Of a DNA stretch of 12,278 nucleotides, positions 1 through 6,472 are shown one piece after another; position 1 is the stretch's first letter, and every line of letters begins with the position of its first letter. Location of the stretch: contig MGVN01000054.1 in the NCBI GenBank assembly GCA_001800515.1, positions 1 through 12,278 of the forward strand, in the 5' to 3' direction. The notes under the pieces were generated by a model. The model was not told where the DNA came from. It searched no databases and saw only the letters and a list, made by a program, of their open reading frames with translations. The translations under genes were made by a program, and so were the position numbers. The DNA is from Elusimicrobia bacterium RIFOXYB2_FULL_49_7 (GTDB lineage Bacteria > Fibrobacterota > OXYB2-FULL-49-7).

Positions 1-7
1 GTTCATC

Positions 8-1063
8 ATGGTCCGGCAGCAGGCGCCCAGACTTCCGGAAATGGGGCTTCGGGTTTTTCACGAAGCGCAGGATATGGATTTGGTATCGCGGGAAACGACC
101 CAACTTCCCTCCAATTTATTTCCCGTGGCGGAACGACTTGCGCAGCTTCAGCAGAACGCTTCTTTCACCTTTCCGGAGGAGAAAGCGCTTATTCGTTCCT
201 TTCTGCTGCTTCAGTCCAAAGGGATTCCACCGGAACGGGTTTTACCGGAACTGGGTCTTCATCGCTCTTTGACCCAGCTGACCGCTCTGCTTAAGGAAAC
301 CCTGGCAGCCGTTTTGGCTGAGCCGTCTTTTCAAATGTCTGGCGGACCATCGTCTTCTTTAATGGAGCTACTCAAACCCTTGGCTGAATTTGCCCTGTTG
401 GAACATGACGAATCGGGCCGTGGGGAGGTGCTGCGCCGCTTTTTTGAAAACAGCGGTCTTTTTCTTGAAAACAAGTTGTTAAAAGGTGGGCGTAATCCGT
501 CACTCCTGTCGGACTCGATGCGCTCGGATCTTAAAGCCGCGCTGCTCAAGCTGGCGGATGGACTTCAGCGTGCCGATTTGCCGCCCGAAACCCATGCCCG
601 GCTCGAAGGCCAGGTGGCGCGACTGCTCAATATGATTGAAGCGCTCCAGGTTAGAAACCTGGCGGATGGTCTGGGGTATCATTTCATCATTCCCCTTGCC
701 AAAGAGGGAATGCCGCAGAATGCGGTGGTCACCTTTCACCGGCGCAAGGGGCGGCGCAAGGTGGACAAGGACAATACCGGTCTTCGTATCCGTGTGGCCT
801 TAAGCGCATTAGGCGAGGTGGATGCCCGGGTACAGATTCGCAATAATGTGGTGTGGCTCGCTTTTTTTCTCGAACACGGGCGCTTCATCTCCCTGCTGTC
901 AGAAGGATGGGAGGAATTAAAGTCGCGTTTGACGGCCATCGGATATTTAATCGGACGTTTTCAGGCTGCGCAAAAAAGCGAGGCCACGGATGCGGCGGAC
1001 AGGGAAAATCCTTTTTCCGAAGAAGCGAAAGGGAGAGGAGCGGGCCTGGATTTGACTGCATAG
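8..1063 (+). CDS. FliK-like (flagellar hook-length control family) protein, possibly 5' partial
   Basis: The reading frame gives 351 aa from the first ATG. It is still open at the window edge and only seven bases precede the ATG, so the true start may lie upstream. The first ~200 residues are helical and of no family I recognise. Residues ~215-318 resemble the FliK C-terminal (Flg_hook) domain: a basic beta-rich stretch (FHRRKGRRK), then 'LGEVDARVQIRNNVVWLAFFLEHGRF', then an amphipathic helix 'LLSEGWEELKSRLTAIGYLIG'. That is the usual pattern of 'LG.v.v.l......v.f......r..l......L...L...G'. In flagellar FliK this domain contacts FlhB and helps switch export specificity. The next gene encodes an FlhB-like domain, which supports the call. 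No other flagellar gene is adjacent, so a role in flagellar assembly is inferred only. A polar tail follows the domain. Confidence 0.6.
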   Translation: MVRQQAPRLPEMGLRVFHEAQDMDLVSRETTQLPSNLFPVAERLAQLQQNASFTFPEEKALIRSFLLLQSKGIPPERVLPELGLHRSLTQLTALLKETLAAVLAEPSFQMSGGPSSSLMELLKPLAEFALLEHDESGRGEVLRRFFENSGLFLENKLLKGGRNPSLLSDSMRSDLKAALLKLADGLQRADLPPETHARLEGQVARLLNMIEALQVRNLADGLGYHFIIPLAKEGMPQNAVVTFHRRKGRRKVDKDNTGLRIRVALSALGEVDARVQIRNNVVWLAFFLEHGRFISLLSEGWEELKSRLTAIGYLIGRFQAAQKSEATDAADRENPFSEEAKGRGAGLDLTA

Positions 1064-1101
1064 GACTCATTGACGGAAGGTTCGACAATAGGATATATTC
1101 A

Positions 1102-1392
1102 ATGAAGGAACGGAAAAGAAAAAGAGCGGATATCCTTTCTGCCGTCGCCCTGCATTACGAACAGGGGAAAAGCCCGGCACCGACGGTTACGGCCAAAGGC
1201 GAAGGCCGTGTGGCTGAGGAAATCCTTCGGGTGGCGCGGGAAAATGATGTTCCGATTCTGGAAGACAAGGATCTGCTTGAGCTGCTGGCCCCATTGGAAT
1301 TGGGGGATGAAATACCGCCGGAGCTTTACAAGGTCGTGGCCGAATTGCTGGCCTACCTATATAAAATGAATAAAAAGGCCGCTGCCCAATGA
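1102..1392 (+). CDS. FlhB-like protein (cytoplasmic C-terminal domain homologue, EscU/YscU/FlhB family)
   Basis: A 96-aa soluble protein that matches the cytoplasmic C-terminal domain of the FlhB/YscU export-gate family, without the four membrane helices of full-length FlhB. Recognisable elements are 'AVALHYEQGKSPAPTVTAKGEGRVAEEI' (the family has AvAl.Y....aP.v.akG.g..A..I), 'ARENDVPILEDKDLLELL' and 'LELGDEIPPELYKVVAELLAYLYKM'. The NPTH autocleavage motif of true FlhB is absent; this position precedes or is replaced at the N-terminus. The ATG at 1102 was chosen because AGGA lies 9 bases upstream and because the longer frame would overlap the FliK-like gene by ~200 bases. Small FlhB-like proteins next to a FliK-like gene are known in other bacteria, for example the ylqG-ylqH region of Bacillus subtilis. 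Its stop overlaps the next start (ATGA), suggesting translational coupling. Confidence 0.8.
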   Translation: MKERKRKRADILSAVALHYEQGKSPAPTVTAKGEGRVAEEILRVARENDVPILEDKDLLELLAPLELGDEIPPELYKVVAELLAYLYKMNKKAAAQ

Positions 1393-2123
1393 CAATTATG
1401 AAGACACTTATCATTTTGTTGCTCCTTTCTCCCTTTGTCCTATCTGCTCCGGAGGACTCTCTTTCCCAGACCGCTTCAAAACCATCATTGGCTTTAACTC
1501 GCACGGTATCCCAGGCCTCGACGGCCGGAGGTGTGCGCCCGGTTGTCCGGTCAAACGGCGCGGTTTTTCTCGGGCTTGAAAGCAGGGTGGATAACCGGTT
1601 TCATGAAACCCTGGAGGAACGTATTCATGACGGTTTGTCGAACGATCGGCGGCTGGTGCTTGAAGACCGCGGGTTCTACCAACATGCCAACGAGCGGGGT
1701 CTTCTTCAGCGCAAACTGCTTTCGCTGGATGAAACCATCGCTTTTTCCGATCGTTTCGGGGATCGCTTTTATATCAGCGGAGAAATCCGGTCCTTCCGCA
1801 TCACTCTCCAGCGGCGTCTCGGTTTTCTGCCCTGGGGAAAAGTCGAAGGGGAGATTATCTGTTTTTTGCAAGTCTTCGACGTGGTTGAGAAAAAGGCCCG
1901 CTTTGCCGGCAATCTTTGTTTCATCGGCGATATGGATGCGGGCTATTTCGGGTATGGGGATCTCCGTTCTCTTATGCCGCTCTCGTCTGTGGAGGAGAAA
2001 TATTTTGTGGACGAATTACAGAAGGGCATGACCGAAGTTTTTCTTGAAAAGGTGGATGCGGCCCTGACCGGGGTGTTGGGGCGTAAACGATTAAAGTCGC
2101 GGGAGAGTGCAGGCGGGAGTTGA
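1389..2123 (+). CDS. Exported protein of unknown function, weak resemblance to the CsgG/LpoB fold group
   Basis: The 244-aa product starts with a short positive segment and a hydrophobic run (MKTLIILLLLSPFVLSA), a Sec signal peptide with likely cleavage after the VLSA motif. There is no lipobox cysteine. The mature part has 'VFLGLESRVDNRFHETLEERIHDGLSNDRRLVLEDR', then 'YISGEIRSFRITLQRR' and 'GKVEGEIICFLQVFDVVEKKARFAGNL'. This order (a beta strand, a helix carrying paired hydrophobics, 'rr.vleDR', then a strand pair reporting on a quantity or function) resembles the nucleotide-binding-like fold of CsgG, LpoB and TolB N-terminal domains. That assignment is a guess from pattern, not from a clear motif. 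The start at 1389 overlaps the previous stop, with AAGG about 10 bases before it; 1398 is an alternative that begins exactly at the signal peptide. It would act in the periplasm. Confidence 0.6.
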   Translation: MTIMKTLIILLLLSPFVLSAPEDSLSQTASKPSLALTRTVSQASTAGGVRPVVRSNGAVFLGLESRVDNRFHETLEERIHDGLSNDRRLVLEDRGFYQHANERGLLQRKLLSLDETIAFSDRFGDRFYISGEIRSFRITLQRRLGFLPWGKVEGEIICFLQVFDVVEKKARFAGNLCFIGDMDAGYFGYGDLRSLMPLSSVEEKYFVDELQKGMTEVFLEKVDAALTGVLGRKRLKSRESAGGS

Positions 2124-2149
2124 AGAAAAATAGGGAATATTATTATATT
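2120..2149 (+). promoter_or_regulatory. Candidate sigma70-type promoter for the partner-switch operon
   Basis: TTGAAG (2120-2125) and TATATT (2144-2149) are separated by 18 bases, inside a sharply A+T-rich patch (2124-2155) between the exported-protein gene and the 106-aa gene. The predicted start of transcription near 2156 would leave a leader of about 47 bases with AGGAGG at its end. The 79-base gap is the only sizeable one upstream of the five-gene operon. This rests on consensus matching only. Confidence 0.35.
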
Positions 2150-2202
2150 AATTCAATCCGGACAGGATTTAACCCCGTCGAACCGAATGAGGAGGATTTA
2201 TA

Positions 2203-2523
2203 ATGGAAGGTTTGCGCAATGTATTTGACAACAAAGAGGAGTTTGAAAAGCTCCGAGGCTTGATTCTTGAAGCGCTTCAGAAATTCTCGGATTACCGAGG
2301 CGGCAATCTGACATACGGTGAAATCATGTTCGTCCTCGAATGCGTTCTGGATGAGATGCGGAATACCTCCGAAAAACAGGCGGGAAAGAATGTCAAAGGG
2401 TTCGGACGCGACGTCACTTTTACCTCACTTTTTGAGATGACGGGACGTATGGTGGAGACGCTTCTGAAAAAGGGGATGATTTCCTCTCAGGAGGAAGCTT
2501 TCATCGTTCACGGGGAAGAATGA
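2203..2523 (+). CDS. Unrecognised 106-aa helical protein, first gene of the partner-switch operon
   Basis: I do not recognise this family. The protein is small, acidic, probably all-helical and soluble, with no signal peptide or membrane segment. It contains 'EFEKLRGLILEALQKFSDYRGGNLTYGEIMFVLECVLDEMRN', then a lysine/glycine linker, then 'FTSLFEMTGRMVETLLKKGMISSQEEAFI'. The start is firm: AGGAGG lies at 2190-2195, seven bases before the ATG, among the best ribosome binding sites in the window. Its stop overlaps the start of the kinase gene (ATGA), so the two products are probably made in fixed ratio. In partner-switching operons the extra small gene is often a regulator, target or sensor. That is only a contextual inference here. 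Confidence 0.75.
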   Translation: MEGLRNVFDNKEEFEKLRGLILEALQKFSDYRGGNLTYGEIMFVLECVLDEMRNTSEKQAGKNVKGFGRDVTFTSLFEMTGRMVETLLKKGMISSQEEAFIVHGEE

Positions 2524-2972
2524 CATTGGAACCCGTTTCGACTCAAACCTTTTCGGTTGATTTTCCGGGGGATATCGAATATATCCCTCCGGTTCGAAAG
2601 TTTATTTCACGGCTTATCAATGCCAACGCCTTTTCACGCCGATTCACTTTCCGTACGGAAATCATTATTGATGAAGTCTGTAACAATGCGGTCAAGTTCG
2701 GAGTTTTCAAAGGAGAAGATGCCGTTATTCTGACCTGCCGGATCGAGGAAGGCGGTGTGACCATCGACGTGGCCAATCCCGAAGGTGACCCGGCTTCCGT
2801 GGAGCGGTTACGTCGCTTCTTAAACGATGACCTGCCGGACGGGGACGATACTCAACCGTTCCGCGGAATGCAAATCGTGAAAATCCTGTGCAACAGTATC
2901 GAGGTGAAGAGTCTTGCAGGTCGCACCTGCGTGAGCATCGTCAAGCGGAAAAATCACAACGAGGACCTCTGA
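2520..2972 (+). CDS. RsbW/SpoIIAB-like GHKL ATP-binding protein (anti-sigma-type kinase family)
   Basis: A 150-aa single-domain protein of the HATPase_c_2 type, the fold of anti-sigma serine kinases such as RsbW and SpoIIAB. The N-box is 'EIIIDEVCNNAVKFG', with E52 (general base position) and N56 (Mg/ATP position). The final strand 'GRTCVSIVKRK' is also typical. Two departures stand out. The usual D.G.G (G1) box after the central strand is replaced by 'VANPEGDPASVE', and the G2 glycine loop is 'RGMQIVK' (115-121), which lacks the second glycine. The family histidine in the N-box (NAxxHG) is F60 here. Nucleotide binding or kinase activity may therefore be altered. Sigma-factor or other target is unknown, because none is encoded nearby. 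Start overlaps the upstream stop by the ATGA junction. Confidence 0.8.
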   Translation: MTLEPVSTQTFSVDFPGDIEYIPPVRKFISRLINANAFSRRFTFRTEIIIDEVCNNAVKFGVFKGEDAVILTCRIEEGGVTIDVANPEGDPASVERLRRFLNDDLPDGDDTQPFRGMQIVKILCNSIEVKSLAGRTCVSIVKRKNHNEDL

Positions 2973-2977
2973 TTCCC

Positions 2978-3772
2978 ATGCGCCCATTCAAAGTGATTCG
3001 AGAAAAATGTCCGTTGCACGAGGGACTGACGGTCCTGAAGTTCATCGGGAGTCTGGATGCGGAACGTGTTTCCGATATCGGGGATCAGGTCAATGCGGCC
3101 ATTGAGTTGGGCCGTTATTTCCTGGTGGCCGAAATGAGCGAGGTCTCTTTTATCAGCAGCCCGGCCCTGGGTGAACTGATGGGATGCAAGAAACGATTGA
3201 TTGAAAACAACGGAAACCTCTATCTGGTCGGATTATCCACTGAAAACCGCAATAAACTCCGCCTCATGGGTGTGGGCCGGATTTTTGATTTTCTGCCCAC
3301 ATTGGGGGCGGCGGTACGGAAATTTACCTGGGATAACGAGAATAAAGGTGATCTGGTGCGTACCGTGCTTCCGGCCGCTCTCGGTGTTGTACCGGATCTC
3401 CGCTATTTCTTCAGTCAGATTGTGGGGCTCAAGGGATACAGTAAACGGGATACCTTCCGGATTGAAGCCATCATTGATGAATTGTGTAATAACGGCATCG
3501 AACATGGCGACGGCGGACAGCCGATAGAAATCAGCTGCCGTATCTATCAGTATCATATTGATATTTCTGTCATGAATACCCGCTCGGGGGTTTCTCTATC
3601 ACCCGAAGCGATCGAGGAGATACGCACTCGAATTGAGGGAAAAAACTCCTTTAATCTGAATGAAAAAAGGGGCCGGGGTATTGAGTTGGTCCGTATGCTG
3701 AGCCACGAATTCTCCGTGGACTTTGTCGGTGCGAAAACCATTATTCGAGTCATCAAAAAGAAAGAGGTTTGA
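2978..3772 (+). CDS. STAS domain fused to a GHKL (RsbW-like) ATPase domain
   Basis: The 264-aa product joins an anti-anti-sigma domain to an anti-sigma-type kinase domain. Residues ~1-115 are a STAS domain: 'LTVLKFIGSLDAERV', the phosphorylation loop 'VSFISSPALGELMG', and 'GNLYLVGLSTENRNKLRLMG'. S61 sits where SpoIIAA S58 and RsbV S56 are phosphorylated, but the usual D before it is S60 and the following S/T-G is P62-A63. Residues ~130-264 are a GHKL domain with N-box 'IIDELCNNGIEHG' (E168, N172, H176) and G2 loop 'RGRGIELV' (231-238). The G1 box is not D.G.G but 'VMNTRSG'. Start choice: the frame opens earlier (2888), but the ATG at 2978 follows the upstream stop by five bases and begins exactly at the STAS fold. 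GAGG lies at 2961-2964, a little distant. STAS and kinase usually sit in separate, interacting proteins. Confidence 0.85.
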   Translation: MRPFKVIREKCPLHEGLTVLKFIGSLDAERVSDIGDQVNAAIELGRYFLVAEMSEVSFISSPALGELMGCKKRLIENNGNLYLVGLSTENRNKLRLMGVGRIFDFLPTLGAAVRKFTWDNENKGDLVRTVLPAALGVVPDLRYFFSQIVGLKGYSKRDTFRIEAIIDELCNNGIEHGDGGQPIEISCRIYQYHIDISVMNTRSGVSLSPEAIEEIRTRIEGKNSFNLNEKRGRGIELVRMLSHEFSVDFVGAKTIIRVIKKKEV

Positions 3773-3773
3773 T

Positions 3774-4127
3774 ATGGGTAATCAATTGGCCATCACCTTC
3801 AAGGATATCCCCGGAAAAGCGGATGCGAAGATTGTGGAATTTCTGGGGGATCTGGACGCCACGAATGTCGAGAGCGTTCTTGAGAAGATTGTTGCGCTCA
3901 TGAATGAAGGGATCGTCAAGCTGGTTGCGGATTTTGAAAAGCTCCGATATGTAAACAGCACCGGACTCGGCATTCTGCTCCACTTCAGCAAGATTGCCAA
4001 GGAAAAAGGCGGCTGTTTTAAGATTGCAAACGTGAATGAACATGTGTATGAAATTATTGAAATCATCGGTGCCACCACGCTGCTCGAAATCTTCGACAAT
4101 GTGGACGAAGCATTATCGACTCTATAG
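3774..4127 (+). CDS. STAS-domain anti-sigma factor antagonist (SpoIIAA/RsbV-like)
   Basis: A 117-aa stand-alone STAS protein. It keeps the canonical phospho-acceptor loop 'LRYVNSTGLGILLHFSKIA', where S62 aligns with RsbV S56. It also has the first-strand signature 'KIVEFLGDLDATNVESV' and the end segment 'IIEIIGATTLLEIFDNVDEAL'. Unphosphorylated, such proteins bind the GHKL kinase and release its captive partner; phosphorylation by the kinase turns them off. The two GHKL proteins encoded directly upstream are the obvious partners. The start at 3774 is supported by AAAGAGG six bases upstream and lies one base after the upstream stop codon. An in-frame ATG at 3723 would overlap the fusion gene and is unlikely. 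Confidence 0.92.
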   Translation: MGNQLAITFKDIPGKADAKIVEFLGDLDATNVESVLEKIVALMNEGIVKLVADFEKLRYVNSTGLGILLHFSKIAKEKGGCFKIANVNEHVYEIIEIIGATTLLEIFDNVDEALSTL

Positions 4128-4137
4128 GAGGACTATC

Positions 4138-6375
4138 ATGAAGTTACGCATCGTTTCCCTGATGTTTCTGGTTGGTGTCCTGCTGTTTGGGGCATGTCAA
4201 TCCGGTAAAGGCAAGGTGGTCGCTAAAATCAAAGGGCTTAAAATCACCCGGGCGGAAATTGATTCCGTGTTCGGCGTTGCCCCGGATAAACAACCCGATG
4301 CTGCTAAGGTGAAAGGGTATCTCAAGGAAAAACTCGATCAACAGGCGCTGTATCTTCAGGCCCTAAAGATGGATTTTCACAAGCAGCTTGAAAACAAGGC
4401 CATTCTTCGAAACATTCAGATGATTGAATCCGCCAATTATTTCTCATCCGAGGTATTACGCAAGAACTGGGGATTTACGGAAAAAGAGGTCTTAAACCGG
4501 TATCGTCAGGATAAGGGACTCTATCGCAAGACTGAACCGGCCAAGAAGGATAAACCCACAGAGGCCGAGAAAAAGGCCCTAAACGACTATCAAAAGAATC
4601 CGTATAAGGATTTGGACGTGGTTCGGAGCAAAGTGCTGCGAACGCTTTTATTGGAAACACCGTCTTTCCGGCAGCAGCTTGAAACATTTAAGAAGGAAAG
4701 CGGCTCCGTTGCCCCGGATTCCCAGCAACTCATGCAAAAAGAAGAAGAGTTGGTCTCCCGGTATATTGCGGAAGTGGAATCCACCACTTTCGAACGCCTG
4801 AAAGCAGACCACCAGGTGAAACTTTTTCCGTACTCACCGAAGCTGACCGAAGAGGAGATCAAAGCCGAATGGGAGGCCACAAAGAGTGCCTTCAAGCGTC
4901 AGCCGGATATCACCATTCAACACATTGAAGTCAAGAACAAAAAACAAGCTGAGAAAATCAAAAAGGAATTGGATCTGCCGAAAGGGGATTTTGCCCAATA
5001 CCAGAAAAAATATTCTGTTAATAAACAAACGCTGGGCCAGACGTTTAAGATTTATCCGAATGAAAACATCCCCGGTCTCCCCGGAGATTCGCGCTCGGTA
5101 TATGCTGCCTTGACAACGGTTAATGTCGGCAGTGTGAGTATGCCCATTGGACTCAAACCCGATGCGGCCACTGAAACCTATCACTTGGTGAAGGTTGTTT
5201 CACGCGAAACGGAATCGATTATGAGTTTTGAAGAGGCGAAAAGCCAGGTTCAACAGGCCTTATATACTAAAAAGCAGTTTTCCATTCCGGATAATACGGT
5301 TTTAGCCAAGGTGGACGGTCGTGATATCACGGCAGAGGAAGTTTTCACCATGCTGTATAAAATGTCCCCCATGGTCATTAATCGGTACAAATCCGAGGAA
5401 GGCCGCACGATCCTGGTCGAGAAGTATTATCTTCGTTTCCTTCTTTTCAACATGGAGGCGAAACGGTTGGGTTTGTACAAGGAGCCGTCCTTGAAAGAGC
5501 GGGTTAAGACCAATCAACGCATGTTCCTGGTTCAAGATTTCAATCGGAATTCTTTTGAGCAGACTCTCGGAATGCCGGACAATGTACTCATGGATTATTA
5601 TAAGACCCATGAGGATAGTTTTAAGGCGGGTGGAACGCTTCGCCCTTTTGATGCGGTTCGAGGGGACGTGGTCAACAAACTCCTGGTGAACGATTCCATG
5701 GTGGAACGGTATTATTATTTCAACCAGGAAGATTATTTGGATGCTTCCGGTGCGGTTAAGCCTCTTTCCGGTGTCTCCCAAAATATCCGTTTTACGCTGC
5801 TTTCCAAGGCTAGAAAAGAGAAAACCGAGGAAGCGCTTCAGCGATACCGAAAAGCCGGCGGATTGCGTATCTATGTCAAGGAATGGGATTATGCCCGTTC
5901 CGCAGAAACACCCGAGGCTCTGTTTGAGCTTGCGAAGAAACAGCATGAAGACCGGCAATATTCGGAAGCGGTTTCCAATTATAATGAAATCCGTTTTCGT
6001 TGGCCGGCCTACCCGGAGAATCCGCAAATAGCCATGGCCTTGGCCCAGATTTATGTGGAACAACGCAATTTTCAGAAGGCCATCAACGAATATAAGAAGT
6101 TTATGCGTCTGTATCCGGATTCCAAGGATAAGTACAAGGCCCAGTTCATGATTGGATTTGTTTATTCCGAACATTTAAACGACAAGGAAAAGGCCATTGC
6201 TGCTTATCAGGCTGTGGTGGACAATTATCCTTGTCCTGCCGGGAAGAATGATGTTCCGCCCTGTGATTTGACGGATGATGCTCAATTCATGATTGAAAAT
6301 CTGAAATCCGGAAAAGAGTTTTCCATTCCGGAAGACGATGGGGCTGCAACGCTTCCAGAGGAATCCAAGAAGTAA
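4138..6375 (+). CDS. Lipoprotein with PpiC/SurA-like peptidyl-prolyl isomerase region and C-terminal TPR repeats
   Basis: A 745-aa lipoprotein. The signal peptide ends in 'LLFGAC' (C20, lipidation site), followed by Q at +2, which by the enterobacterial rule would favour the outer membrane. Residues ~30-250 resemble the helical SurA N-terminal chaperone domain ('KVVAKIKGLKITRAEID'). Residues ~258-357 look like a parvulin (PPIC) domain ('ITIQHIEVKNKKQAEKIKKEL', 'DFAQYQKKYSVN', 'GLPGDSRSVYAALTTVNVGSVS', 'YHLVKVVSRE'). At ~384 a second SurA-like module starts ('TVLAKVDGRDITAEEVFTML'). Residues ~590-700 hold two or three TPR units ('EALFELAKKQHEDRQYSEAVSNYNEI', 'YVEQRNFQKAINEYKKFMRLYP', 'EKAIAAYQAVVDNYP'). 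It is probably a periplasm-facing foldase or assembly factor. The ATG at 4138 has TAGGAGG eight bases upstream. It ends the operon, 30 bases before the terminator. Confidence 0.85.
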   Translation: MKLRIVSLMFLVGVLLFGACQSGKGKVVAKIKGLKITRAEIDSVFGVAPDKQPDAAKVKGYLKEKLDQQALYLQALKMDFHKQLENKAILRNIQMIESANYFSSEVLRKNWGFTEKEVLNRYRQDKGLYRKTEPAKKDKPTEAEKKALNDYQKNPYKDLDVVRSKVLRTLLLETPSFRQQLETFKKESGSVAPDSQQLMQKEEELVSRYIAEVESTTFERLKADHQVKLFPYSPKLTEEEIKAEWEATKSAFKRQPDITIQHIEVKNKKQAEKIKKELDLPKGDFAQYQKKYSVNKQTLGQTFKIYPNENIPGLPGDSRSVYAALTTVNVGSVSMPIGLKPDAATETYHLVKVVSRETESIMSFEEAKSQVQQALYTKKQFSIPDNTVLAKVDGRDITAEEVFTMLYKMSPMVINRYKSEEGRTILVEKYYLRFLLFNMEAKRLGLYKEPSLKERVKTNQRMFLVQDFNRNSFEQTLGMPDNVLMDYYKTHEDSFKAGGTLRPFDAVRGDVVNKLLVNDSMVERYYYFNQEDYLDASGAVKPLSGVSQNIRFTLLSKARKEKTEEALQRYRKAGGLRIYVKEWDYARSAETPEALFELAKKQHEDRQYSEAVSNYNEIRFRWPAYPENPQIAMALAQIYVEQRNFQKAINEYKKFMRLYPDSKDKYKAQFMIGFVYSEHLNDKEKAIAAYQAVVDNYPCPAGKNDVPPCDLTDDAQFMIENLKSGKEFSIPEDDGAATLPEESKK

Positions 6376-6404
6376 GCGACCTGTTTTCAGGGGTTAGCAA
6401 ATCG

Positions 6405-6447
6405 AGCCTCTTTCCGTGCAAAGGCAAATACGGAAAGAGGCTTTTTT
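6405..6447 (+). terminator. Strong intrinsic terminator closing the partner-switch/lipoprotein operon
   Basis: A perfect 12-base-pair stem (6406-6417 with 6430-6441, arm sequence GCCTCTTTCCGT), plus an A-T pair outside it, encloses a 12-base loop and is followed by six T (6442-6447). It lies 30 bases after the lipoprotein stop. The opposite strand has no T-run after the stem, so it terminates mainly + strand transcription and would not efficiently stop the convergent methyltransferase transcript. Confidence 0.93.
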
Positions 6448-6472
6448 AATGTTTCCCCAACTCCGACCGCAC

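Noticed and set aside
853..1101. N-terminal extension of the FlhB-like frame
   Set aside because: It overlaps the FliK-like gene by about 200 bases and reads as basic, low-complexity sequence; the ATG at 1102 has a ribosome binding site and begins at the family domain.
1531..2031. Open + frame of 166 codons inside the exported-protein gene
   Set aside because: It is a frame-shifted shadow rich in Arg, Ser and Trp; the overlapping frame has a signal peptide and a coherent strand pattern.
5302..6174. Long open frame (290 codons) on the - strand
   Set aside because: It lies wholly opposite the lipoprotein gene, has no recognisable domain or ribosome binding site, and its composition is that of a reverse-strand shadow.
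6380..6391. Small hairpin CCTG-TTTT-CAGG just after the lipoprotein stop
   Set aside because: A four-base stem without a following T-run; the strong terminator 15 bases later explains transcription end.
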